Of a stretch of DNA of 64,000 nt, positions 42,320 through 50,402 are shown in pieces. The stretch comes from Mycolicibacterium iranicum. GTDB lineage: Bacteria; Actinomycetota; Actinomycetes; Mycobacteriales; Mycobacteriaceae. Below the pieces are notes generated by a model. It was not told the origin of the DNA. It did no database searches and saw only the letters and a list, made by a program, of their open reading frames with translations. The translations under genes were made by a program, and so were the position numbers. Positions within the stretch are counted from its first letter, which is position 1. Each line of letters begins with the position of its first letter. Location of the stretch: NCBI RefSeq assembly GCF_001650495.1, contig NZ_LWCS01000002.1, forward strand, positions 186,001 to 250,000. The letters are read 5' to 3'.

Positions 42320-44871
42320 GGAGGCGGCGGCGGACCGGGCGGCACCGGCGCGCCGGGTGCGCCCACGGGCGCTCCGGGCGGCGGAACCGTCTGCTGTCCT
42401 GGCGGCGCTCCCGGCACCGGCGGCGCTCCCGGCGCCGGCTCGACTCCGGGCGCCGGTGGAGGACCGACGGGCACCGTGGTCGGCGGGCCCCACGGAATCG
42501 TGATGCCCGGCGCGATCTCCAGCGTCGGCTGGATCACCGTCTCCGACGGCGTCGGCGGAGCCGTCGACGACGGCGGTGGCGGCGGGGCCTGCGGCACGCC
42601 GGCGTACCCGCCGATCTCCTCGGGCTTCGGGAACGACTCGTTGTCGGTGCCGTCGAGCGCCTCGTCCATCGTGGACTTCCAGATCTGGCCCGGCAGACCC
42701 GACCCGTATACCGAACCGCCCGACTCATTGATCAGCGACTTGGTCCCGTCGGTGGTACCGACCCAGACAGCCGTCGACAGCGACGGGGTGAAACCCACCA
42801 TCCAGGCGTCGCGGTTCTCGCCGGTGTCACCCAGCTGGTTGGTGCCGGTCTTGGCCGCAGACGGACGCCCGCCCGCGAGGCCCCTGCCGGAGTAGCCGGC
42901 GATCGGCTGCATCGCGGCGATGACGTTGTCGGCCACCGCCTTGTCGATGCGCTGCTCGCCGCTGTTGTCCTCCTGGCTGGCGTCGAAGAGCACCTGGCCC
43001 TCGGCGTTGACGACCTTCTGCACGAAGTGCGGCTTGTGGTAGACGCCCGACGCGGCGATGGTGGCGTACGCCGAGGCCATGTCGATGACGCGGGACTGGT
43101 ACTGCCCCAGCACGATGCCGTTGTTGGGCGGACCGCCCTGCCCGTCCTCGGACAGCGTGTGCTCCACGCCCGGGAAGCTCTCGGCGACGCCGGCCTGATG
43201 CGCGGCGTCGGCCACATCCTGCGGGCCGTTGTTCAGTTGCAGCATCAGGCGGTAGTAGCTGGTGTTCAGCGACCGCTTCAGCGCTTCGGCGATGTTGCAC
43301 GTACCGCAGCCGCCGCCTTCGACATTCGTGATCTTGATGCCGTTGACGTCCAACGGTGAGCTGTCGACCTGGTAGCCCAGGCCCATCCCCTGCTGCAGCG
43401 CCGCGATCAACGCGAACACTTTGAACGAGGATCCCGTGGGCAAGCCGGCCTGCGCGAAGTCGAATCCGGCCGCATCCGAGCCGCCGTAATAGGCCTTGAC
43501 GCCGCCGGTCTTGGGATCGATCGACACGACCGCGGTGCGCATGTCGGGGTCCTGGCCCTCCATGTACTCGTTGACCGAGTCCACCGCGGCAGCCTGCATC
43601 TTCGGATCGATGGTCGTGGTGATCTGCAGGCCTTCGGTGTTGAGTGCCTGCTCGTTGATGTCGAAGATGGACAGCAACTCGTTGACGACCTGGCGCTCGA
43701 TCAGCCCGTTGGGACCTGTCGTCTGGTTCGCGGTGGTGGCCTGGTCCGGCGGGATCGTCGGCGGGTAGACCTGTGCCGCCCGCTCCTCGGGGGAGAGCGC
43801 GCCTATCTCGACCATGCCGTCGAGAACCCAGTTCCACCGTGCGGCTGACGCTTCGGGGTCGACCGCCGGGTCGAGCACCGACGGTCGCTGGATCAGCGCC
43901 GCGAGCAACGCGCTCTCGGCGACGTTGAGCTGCTCGACGGGCTTGCCGAAATAGGCCTGCGCCGCCGCGGCGACACCGTAGGAGCCGCGGCCGAAATAGA
44001 TGATGTTCAGGTACGACTGCAGCACCTGATCCTTGGACCACTCACTGGACATCTTGGTGGAGATGACCAGTTCCTTGGCCTTGCGGATCACACCTCCGAT
44101 GCCCGACCGTGCGTCGCCGACCAACGCGTTCTTCACGTACTGCTGGGTGATCGTCGACCCGCCCTGCAGGTCGCCGCCGAACACGTTGTTCTTGAAGGCG
44201 CGCAGGAACCCGGTGAACGAGAAGCCGGGGTTGGAGTAGAAGTCGCGGTCCTCGGCGGCCATCACGGCGTTGCGCAGCGGCACCGGAATCTGATCGATGT
44301 TGACGTCGACGCGGTTGCCCTCCGGCGGCACGATCTTGGCGATCTCGCTGCCGTCACTGGCAAGGATCGTCGAGACCTGTGCGGTGCGGATGTCTCCCGG
44401 TTTGGGGACATCGACGATCATGTACGCCATCCCGAACGTCAGGAGCGGCAGCACGATCAGCGCGATCGCGGCGACGAGCGATCCCCGGCGCACCCATTTC
44501 CAGTTGATCTGCTCGCGCAGGGTCCGCTTCTGCGGACCTGTCGGTCCTCCGCCGTAGGGGCCGCCACCACCAGGCGGGCGACCACCCGGTGGCGGCTTGT
44601 TCGGTGGGCCAGATCCGGTGCGCGTCTCGCGCGGACGGTCGAGGGCACGCTTCACCGCATCGATCGGATCCCGCGTCGGCGGCGGTGCGCCATCGCGCAC
44701 GGGAGGCAGGATCGCGGTGCGTCGGTCGTCCGGCGGCAGGGCCGGGGGGCGGCGCTGCGCATCGGGACGGGCCGGTCTGTTCGTGGGTCTTCTCGCGCCT
44801 ATGCTGTCGGCCGCCCGCTGCCCGTCGCGGGCGTCGTGGGGTGACCGGTCGTGGCGCCCTTCGCTATTCAC
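42316..44871 (-). CDS. ponA1: Bifunctional class A penicillin-binding protein PonA1
   Basis: About 851 residues: a Pro/Arg-rich cytoplasmic tail (about 1-125), one membrane anchor (SLVAAIALIVLPLLTFGMAY), the GT51 transglycosylase (AAEDRDFYSNPGFSFTGFLR; GGSTITQQYVKN), and the transpeptidase with TGSSFKVF (nucleophile Ser), SLNTSYYR (SxN) and KTGTNQ. The C-terminus is Pro/Gly-rich. It polymerises and crosslinks peptidoglycan. The start is GTG 44871 inside the 3' end of the DUF5318 gene. Orthologue of Rv0050 by position and sequence. Confidence 0.95.
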   Translation of the reverse strand: MNSEGRHDRSPHDARDGQRAADSIGARRPTNRPARPDAQRRPPALPPDDRRTAILPPVRDGAPPPTRDPIDAVKRALDRPRETRTGSGPPNKPPPGGRPPGGGGPYGGGPTGPQKRTLREQINWKWVRRGSLVAAIALIVLPLLTFGMAYMIVDVPKPGDIRTAQVSTILASDGSEIAKIVPPEGNRVDVNIDQIPVPLRNAVMAAEDRDFYSNPGFSFTGFLRAFKNNVFGGDLQGGSTITQQYVKNALVGDARSGIGGVIRKAKELVISTKMSSEWSKDQVLQSYLNIIYFGRGSYGVAAAAQAYFGKPVEQLNVAESALLAALIQRPSVLDPAVDPEASAARWNWVLDGMVEIGALSPEERAAQVYPPTIPPDQATTANQTTGPNGLIERQVVNELLSIFDINEQALNTEGLQITTTIDPKMQAAAVDSVNEYMEGQDPDMRTAVVSIDPKTGGVKAYYGGSDAAGFDFAQAGLPTGSSFKVFALIAALQQGMGLGYQVDSSPLDVNGIKITNVEGGGCGTCNIAEALKRSLNTSYYRLMLQLNNGPQDVADAAHQAGVAESFPGVEHTLSEDGQGGPPNNGIVLGQYQSRVIDMASAYATIAASGVYHKPHFVQKVVNAEGQVLFDASQEDNSGEQRIDKAVADNVIAAMQPIAGYSGRGLAGGRPSAAKTGTNQLGDTGENRDAWMVGFTPSLSTAVWVGTTDGTKSLINESGGSVYGSGLPGQIWKSTMDEALDGTDNESFPKPEEIGGYAGVPQAPPPPPSSTAPPTPSETVIQPTLEIAPGITIPWGPPTTVPVGPPPAPGVEPAPGAPPVPGAPPGQQTVPPPGAPVGAPGAPVPPGPPPPP

Positions 44872-45298
44872 TGGCCGTGCGCGCTGCACCGCGCGCGGTC
44901 TGGGTGCGGCGAGGCCCCCGTGACCCCTTCGGGGGCGGAACCGCTCCGAGCACGTAGGACTTGACCAAGTGATTCCAGCTGCAGGTGCGGCATACCTCCA
45001 CCACGTGTACTGAGAACTCGTCGTATTTGGTGGCCAGCAGGACCAACTCCTCTGCGGTGCGGGCGGATCCAGATACCGCGCCGAGATGGTCACCGAACAC
45101 CCACGACACCAATGTCAGTTGTTCCTTACGGCAGATCGGGCACATTATCGAACTGGGTTTGCCGTGGAACTTCGCAGCTCTGAGCAGGTAGGGATTGGCG
45201 TCGCAGACTTCCGAGACACCCGTGCGCCCCGAGTACACCTCGGCCAGCAGGGAACGCCGCCGGAGGGCGTAATCCACCACCTGTCGCTGCAATCGCAC
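44864..45298 (-). CDS. DUF5318 protein (Rv0049-like)
   Basis: 144 residues starting VRLQRQVVDYALRRRSLLAE, then VCDANPYLLRAAKFHGKPSS. Two CxxC pairs, M-C-P-I-C-R and V-C-R-T-C-S, suggest a bound zinc. This is the conserved mycobacterial protein upstream of ponA1 (Rv0049-like); function unknown. GTG at 45298 gives the recognised N-terminus; the upstream frame to 45382 is discarded. The stop overlaps the ponA1 start by 8 nt, so the two are coupled. Confidence 0.9.
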   Translation of the reverse strand: MRLQRQVVDYALRRRSLLAEVYSGRTGVSEVCDANPYLLRAAKFHGKPSSIMCPICRKEQLTLVSWVFGDHLGAVSGSARTAEELVLLATKYDEFSVHVVEVCRTCSWNHLVKSYVLGAVPPPKGSRGPRRTQTARGAARTASE

Positions 45299-45432
45299 GA
45301 GGACCAGAGTACGTCGGCGGGTCGGGCATCGAGGCGCGACGTGCGTCCCGAGATCGCATCGACGCGCTTCGGAAACGATCACAATGGAGTCTGGCCTGCG
45401 CCGGAGCCGGGCGAACTCTTACCATCTTCGTC

Positions 45433-46308
45433 GTGGCTTCGGGCAGCTCAGGACTTCGGACACCGCGCACGCGGGCCAAGGACAGCGACCGCAACGAGAC
45501 GTGCCAGATCCTCGACACGGCGCTGGCCGAAGGTCAGCTGTCGATGGCCGAACACGGCGAGCGGGTGAAGGCCGCGACGACGGCGTCGACGCTGGGACAG
45601 CTACAGGATCTGATCACCGATCTGCAGACCGACAAGACATTGGCGCAGACGCCACTTCTGAAGAAGGCCGTCAGCCGTCCGAGGATACGACCGGGCTGGG
45701 GGATCCAGGCCGCGATGGCCGGCGTGCTGATCGTGCTCGGGGTGGCGATCGGGTGGGGGCTCTACGGCAGCACCCCGTCACCGCTGAGCTTCGAGTCCGA
45801 TCCCGGCGCCAAAGACGACGGCATTCCCGCCCAGGTGCTGAACCCACCGCGGCAGCTGCAATCGCTCGGGGGATTCAAAGGCCTGTTCGAGCAGATGCGG
45901 CAGAAGTTCGGCAGCACAATGGGTTACGGGCTCGACATCCACAGCGACATCGCCTACCTGGATCGGCCCGACCCGCAGGACAACCGCCGCAGCCTCGACT
46001 ACCAGTACCGCGGCGGCTGGGGCGACCCGAGCAGCGCCGCCTCGACTGTCAGTGCCGATGCCCGGCTGGTGGACCTGTCGAAGTTCGACTACGAGAAGGT
46101 TCTCGGCATCCTGCGCGGCGCCCCGGAAACGGTCGGCGTCGCCCGTACAGACGCCCCCGACACGTGGATGCGCGTCAGCCCGTCCGAGGACCCGGCGACC
46201 CCTGACGCCGTGTCCGTCGAGATCATCGTGAGCAGTGATTTCGGCAGCGGCCGTATCGAGCTCTATCCCAACGGAGACATCAAGGCCATCTGGCCTGCAT
46301 CTGCCTGA
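45433..46308 (+). CDS. DUF1707-containing membrane protein (Rv0048c-like)
   Basis: 291 residues. The N-terminus (about 15-70) is a DUF1707 domain: RNETCQILDTALAEGQLSMA, EHGERVKAATTASTLGQLQDLI. One transmembrane segment (AAMAGVLIVLGVAIGWGLYG, about 95-115) anchors an outer domain with YGLDIHSDIAYLDRPDP and WMRVSPSEDP. GTG at 45433. Divergent from the ponA1 group and located as Rv0048c is in M. tuberculosis. Function unknown. Confidence 0.87.
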   Translation: MASGSSGLRTPRTRAKDSDRNETCQILDTALAEGQLSMAEHGERVKAATTASTLGQLQDLITDLQTDKTLAQTPLLKKAVSRPRIRPGWGIQAAMAGVLIVLGVAIGWGLYGSTPSPLSFESDPGAKDDGIPAQVLNPPRQLQSLGGFKGLFEQMRQKFGSTMGYGLDIHSDIAYLDRPDPQDNRRSLDYQYRGGWGDPSSAASTVSADARLVDLSKFDYEKVLGILRGAPETVGVARTDAPDTWMRVSPSEDPATPDAVSVEIIVSSDFGSGRIELYPNGDIKAIWPASA

Positions 46309-46347
46309 GCTGGCATTTCATCGGCCGGCAGGCCCCCTTGTGGCGCT

Positions 46348-46371
46348 CAATATATCGGCGCGATACTATTG
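46348..46371. promoter_or_regulatory. PadR-type operator candidate
   Basis: CAATA-TATCG (46348-46357) and CGATA-C-TATTG (46361-46371) form a long imperfect dyad centred on GCG, about 54 nt upstream of the PadR start. A further CATATATCCG half-site lies between it and the gene. This is a reasonable autoregulatory site. Confidence 0.5.
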
Positions 46372-46424
46372 GCCGACGTGTTGGGTCGTCGTAGCGACGC
46401 ATATATCCGAAGAGGAGGTTCCGG

Positions 46425-46970
46425 ATGCTCGAGCTCGCCATCCTGGGTCTGCTCCAGGAGTCGCCCATGCACGGCTACGAGCTTCGGAAACGGCTGACCG
46501 GTCTGTTGGGTGCGTTTCGGGCCTTCTCCTACGGCTCGCTGTACCCGGCTCTACGCCGGATGCAGACCGATGGGCTGATCGTCGAGGACGCAGCCCCCGA
46601 AGGTGTGGTCAAAGTGCGCCGGGCGCGGCGGGTGTACCAGCTGACCGACTCCGGTAAGCAACGATTCACCGAACTCGTGGCCGACACCGGCCCCCAGAAC
46701 TACTCCGACGACGGCTTCGGGGTTCACCTGGCGTTCTTCAACCGCACACCGGCCGAAGCCAGGATGCGGATTCTGGAGGGCCGTCGCCGCCAGGTGGAGG
46801 AACGTCGCGAAGGCCTGCGTGACGCAGTGGCGCGGGCGAGCAGCTCATTCGACCGGTACACCCGGCAGCTCCACCAGCTGGGGCTCGAGTCCAGTGAGCG
46901 GGAAGTCAAGTGGCTCAACGAGTTGATCGCAGCGGAGAAGTCGGCGCAGGGCCGCGCCGAACAGACCTAG
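46425..46970 (+). CDS. PadR-family transcriptional regulator (Rv0047c-like)
   Basis: 181 residues. Winged helix: MLELAILGLLQESPMHGYELRKRL, then SYGSLYPALRRMQTDGLI and RRVYQLTDSGKQRF. A C-terminal helical part (about 110-175) is typical for dimerisation. AGGAGG precedes the ATG. 68 nt upstream of ino1 in the same direction and in the order seen in M. tuberculosis, so control of ino1 is plausible. Confidence 0.93.
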   Translation: MLELAILGLLQESPMHGYELRKRLTGLLGAFRAFSYGSLYPALRRMQTDGLIVEDAAPEGVVKVRRARRVYQLTDSGKQRFTELVADTGPQNYSDDGFGVHLAFFNRTPAEARMRILEGRRRQVEERREGLRDAVARASSSFDRYTRQLHQLGLESSEREVKWLNELIAAEKSAQGRAEQT

Positions 46971-47038
46971 GCGAATTTGCGCCAACCCAGCCGTAATACC
47001 CAAATCAAGCAGTGAAGTAAGGACAAGGAGAAGCCGTC

Positions 47039-48127
47039 ATGACCGCAAGCAATGACGTCCGGGTCGCGATCGTCGGCGTGGGCAACTGCGCTTCCTCGCT
47101 CGTGCAGGGCGTTCAGTACTACAAGGACGCCGACGAGAACGCCAGCGTTCCCGGCCTGATGCACGTCAAGCTCGGCAAGTACCACGTGCGCGACGTGAAG
47201 TTCGTCGCCGCGTTCGACGTGGACGCCAAGAAGGTCGGCTTCGACTTGTCCGAGGCGATCTTTGCCTCCGAGAACAACACCATCAAGATCGCCGACGTGC
47301 CGCCGACCGACGTCGTCGTGCAGCGCGGCCCGACCCTCGACGGCATCGGCAAGTACTACGCCGACACCATCGAGATCTCCGACGCCGAGGCCGTCGACGT
47401 GGTCAAGGTCCTCAAGGACGCCGAGGTCGACGTGCTCGTGTCGTACCTCCCGGTCGGATCCGAAGAGGCCGACAAGTTCTACGCGCAGTGCGCGATCGAC
47501 GCCGGTGTCGCCTTCGTCAACGCGCTTCCCGTGTTCATCGCCTCGGACCCCGTGTGGGCCAAGAAGTTCGAAGACGCCGGTGTCCCGATCGTCGGTGACG
47601 ACATCAAGAGCCAGATCGGCGCCACCATCACCCACCGAGTGATGGCCAAGCTGTTCGAGGACCGCGGCGTCACGCTGGACCGCACCTACCAGCTCAACGT
47701 CGGCGGCAACATGGACTTCCTCAACATGCTCGAGCGCACCCGCCTCGAGTCCAAGAAGGTGTCCAAGACTCAGGCCGTCACCTCCAACCTGTCCGGCTCG
47801 CTGGCCGGCAAGATCGAGGACAAGAACGTCCACATCGGCCCGTCGGACCACGTCGCGTGGCTCGACGACCGCAAGTGGGCCTACGTCCGCCTCGAGGGTC
47901 GCGCCTTCGGTGACGTGCCGTTGAACCTGGAGTACAAGCTCGAGGTGTGGGACTCCCCCAACTCGGCCGGCGTCATCATCGACGCGGTGCGCGCCGCCAA
48001 GATCGCCAAGGACCGCGGTATCGGCGGCCCGATCGAAGCGGCCTCGGCCTACCTGATGAAGAGCCCGCCCAAGCAGCTCGCCGACGACCTCGCTCGCGTT
48101 CAGCTGGAGAAGTTCATCGAGGGCTAG
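47039..48127 (+). CDS. ino1: Inositol-1-phosphate synthase
   Basis: 362 residues of the short bacterial/archaeal type. NAD-binding [12 protein letters not shown] near the N-terminus, [50 protein letters not shown] and [13 protein letters not shown] are all family blocks. It converts glucose 6-phosphate to inositol 1-phosphate for phosphatidylinositol, PIMs and mycothiol. ATG at 47039 follows AAGGAG. Orthologue of Rv0046c by sequence and position. Confidence 0.97.
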   Translation: MTASNDVRVAIVGVGNCASSLVQGVQYYKDADENASVPGLMHVKLGKYHVRDVKFVAAFDVDAKKVGFDLSEAIFASENNTIKIADVPPTDVVVQRGPTLDGIGKYYADTIEISDAEAVDVVKVLKDAEVDVLVSYLPVGSEEADKFYAQCAIDAGVAFVNALPVFIASDPVWAKKFEDAGVPIVGDDIKSQIGATITHRVMAKLFEDRGVTLDRTYQLNVGGNMDFLNMLERTRLESKKVSKTQAVTSNLSGSLAGKIEDKNVHIGPSDHVAWLDDRKWAYVRLEGRAFGDVPLNLEYKLEVWDSPNSAGVIIDAVRAAKIAKDRGIGGPIEAASAYLMKSPPKQLADDLARVQLEKFIEG

Positions 48128-48137
48128 CCACTCGTTC

Positions 48138-48200
48138 CGCCGAAACTGCATTCCGCGCGCGGTTTTCTCCAAATCTGGCGCATGGAATGCAGTTTCGGCG
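48138..48200. terminator. Long perfect hairpin with CGCCGAAA arms after ino1
   Basis: CGCCGAAACTGCATTCC (48138-48154) pairs exactly with GGAATGCAGTTTCGGCG (48184-48200), a 17-bp stem with a 29-nt loop. It lies between the convergent ino1 and Eis-like stops and probably terminates both. Its CGCCGAAA/TTTCGGCG ends recur in the hairpins at 61272 and 62211. Confidence 0.75.
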
Positions 48201-48208
48201 TCAGTGGG

Positions 48209-49402
48209 TCAGAAGCCATACCCCAGCTCTGCGGGGACGTCGGACGCGAACGCGTCGTCCAGCGCCCTGACCAATGCCGGGTCGTCACACGTGAGCCGGT
48301 GTGCGGCGGCGAATGACGACGCGCGGTGCGCGCCGAGGTAGAGACTGCCCAGCACCGACAGGCTCGTCTGCACGTGGGCGGTCCTGTCGGTGGGAGCGCA
48401 GCGTGCCCTGCCGTCGCGGACCTCGAGTTCGAATCTGCCTCCGCCGCCCAGCACCGGATCCGAAACATCCAGCACCACAGACAGATCCGAAGCGTAGGTG
48501 CGGGCCTGCAACACGGTGGGGATGTCGAGCATCCGCAGCCACAGCCCGTCCTCGACGTTGGTGGTACGAACCAGCCGGGGATCGGTCAGCAGGTACGGCA
48601 GCACGTTGCGCGGATGTGTGTCGATGCTGATCGTCTTCTTCAGGTCCAGGCCGACCAGCACCCGCCAGAGCGCGATCTCGGCGAGCGGTGTGGCCGCCGC
48701 GAACTTCGTGACGTTGACGTGGTGATGGTCATCGTTGTCATGCACGCGGTACATCGCGAATCCATCGGGATGCAGCAGGCAGTAATACGGAGTGCCGCCT
48801 CGCCGAGACGACTCCCGATCGGCGAGGACCTCGTCCCACAGTCGGCTCGGCGTGTGTAGCCCTCCGGGTGCCTGCAATCGCCAGCGCTCGTAGATGTCTT
48901 CAAGTTGCGCTTGATGATCGGCGGGCCGCACGACGCGTACCCCACCGGGTTCGGGTACTTCAGGCCGGAATCGCGCCCGTGCGCGATCTACTTCGAGGCT
49001 CTCCCAGACCGTGGCGGGACCGTAACCGAACCTCCCGTAGATCGGGCCCTCACTGGCTTCCAGCCCCGCGATCGGATACGCCCCCATCCTGCTGTGCAGT
49101 TCGGCAAACATCCCGCTCAGCGCGCCGCGCCTGCGATGCGTCGGCGCGACCGCCACCCAGGACACACCCGCCATCGGCAGGACGGCGCCGCCCGGCACCG
49201 TGAGCGCGAGGTCGTAGAACAGCGCCACCCCGACGACATCGTCCCCATCGCACGCGACGACGGCGCCGTCCGACGGCGTCATCGATCGCCAGACGGCGTT
49301 GGTCTCGCCGGGTCGCTGGACGCCGAAACCCGTAGCGGCGACAAGGCCAATCGCAGGCCAGTCTGTGTCTTGTGCACTTCGGAAAGTAAGGGGGACAGTC
49401 AC
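48209..49402 (-). CDS. Eis-like GNAT N-acetyltransferase
   Basis: 397 residues. The first GNAT domain has VSWVAVAPTHRRRGALSGMF, the acetyl-CoA loop. The second GNAT-like and C-terminal SCP-type domains follow, with GPIYGRFGYGPA and the terminal ELGYGF ending in phenylalanine, whose carboxylate acts as general base in Eis. Eis proteins acetylate amines including aminoglycosides. GTG at 49402 is chosen. This gene is not part of the Rv0041-Rv0058 order as I recall it. Confidence 0.9.
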   Translation of the reverse strand: MTVPLTFRSAQDTDWPAIGLVAATGFGVQRPGETNAVWRSMTPSDGAVVACDGDDVVGVALFYDLALTVPGGAVLPMAGVSWVAVAPTHRRRGALSGMFAELHSRMGAYPIAGLEASEGPIYGRFGYGPATVWESLEVDRARARFRPEVPEPGGVRVVRPADHQAQLEDIYERWRLQAPGGLHTPSRLWDEVLADRESSRRGGTPYYCLLHPDGFAMYRVHDNDDHHHVNVTKFAAATPLAEIALWRVLVGLDLKKTISIDTHPRNVLPYLLTDPRLVRTTNVEDGLWLRMLDIPTVLQARTYASDLSVVLDVSDPVLGGGGRFELEVRDGRARCAPTDRTAHVQTSLSVLGSLYLGAHRASSFAAAHRLTCDDPALVRALDDAFASDVPAELGYGF

Positions 49403-49469
49403 ACGGTCGACGGTTCCACACCGGCACCTGCGAGCGCACACGAATATCGGCGGTGCGTACTGTCAGACC

Positions 49470-50366
49470 ATGGACGACGCCGATGACGAGCTGGCCAGCC
49501 TGTCCGAGTTCACCTTCCTCAAGGAGAACGCCCGCCAGGCCGGTGTGACCGGGCCGCTGCCGACGGTGACCCGTATCGACGCGGGGCCGATCAGCGGCCT
49601 CAAGTTCGGCGACGAGGCGCCGCGGGTGGTGTTCCTGCACGGAGGCGGCCAGAACGCACACACCTGGGACACCGTGATCCTCGGGTTGGGGGCTCCGGCG
49701 CTGGCGTTGGATCTGCCCGGACACGGCCGCTCCGCCTGGCGCGAGGACGGTGACTACGGTCCGAAGTTCAACGCTGAGGCGGTCGCACCGGTGATCCGGA
49801 AACACGCGCCGGACGCCGACCTCCTCGTCGGTATGTCTCTCGGCGGACTCACCGCGATGCGGCTGGCTGTCATCGCCCCCGAGCTGGTGCGCACGCTCGT
49901 CATGGTCGATGTGACCCCGTCGGCACCAGAGCGCCACAGCGAGATGACCGATGCGCAGAAGGGTACCGTCGCGCTCGTACAGGGCGACCGGACCTTTCCC
50001 TCCTTCGACGCGATGCTGGAGGTGACGGTCGCCGCGGCGCCGCACCGAGATCGAGAGTCGTTGCGGCGCGGCGTGTTTCACAATGCCAAGCGTCTCGACG
50101 ACGGCACCTGGACATGGCGTTACGACAGCATCCGCAAGGGCGAGGGCTTCGAGGGACTCTGGGATGACGTGCCGAGACTCACCACCCCGACGACGCTCAT
50201 CCGCGGCGCAAACTCGTTCTTCGTCAACGACGACGACGCTGCCGAATTCGCCCGCACCGCACCGGGTTTCCAGAAGGTGCACATCGTCGAGAACTCGGGT
50301 CACTCGGTGCAGAGCGACCAGCCGCGACAGCTGGTAGCCCTGCTACGCGGTGTGCTCGAAAACTGA
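49470..50366 (+). CDS. Alpha/beta hydrolase esterase (Rv0045c-like)
   Basis: 298 residues: FLHGGGQNAHTWD oxyanion region, nucleophile Ser in VGMSLGG, and a C-terminal histidine in ENSGHSVQSDQP. LPGHGRSAWREDGDYGP follows the first strand. It matches the mycobacterial Rv0045c esterase by family and location near ino1. ATG at 49470; a longer frame reaching into the Eis-like gene is discarded. Divergent from that gene with a 67-nt gap. Confidence 0.9.
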   Translation: MDDADDELASLSEFTFLKENARQAGVTGPLPTVTRIDAGPISGLKFGDEAPRVVFLHGGGQNAHTWDTVILGLGAPALALDLPGHGRSAWREDGDYGPKFNAEAVAPVIRKHAPDADLLVGMSLGGLTAMRLAVIAPELVRTLVMVDVTPSAPERHSEMTDAQKGTVALVQGDRTFPSFDAMLEVTVAAAPHRDRESLRRGVFHNAKRLDDGTWTWRYDSIRKGEGFEGLWDDVPRLTTPTTLIRGANSFFVNDDDAAEFARTAPGFQKVHIVENSGHSVQSDQPRQLVALLRGVLEN

Positions 50367-50402
50367 CCGGATTGTCCTGGGCGGATCGTCTTGGGCGCCG
50401 CC

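Noticed and set aside
46967..48172. Minus-strand open frame of 401 codons
   Set aside because: Antisense to ino1; repetitive V/L/D/H composition typical of a shadow frame.
48138..48200. Inverted repeat as insertion-sequence ends
   Set aside because: No transposase between the arms and the loop is only 29 nt; a terminator hairpin explains it better.
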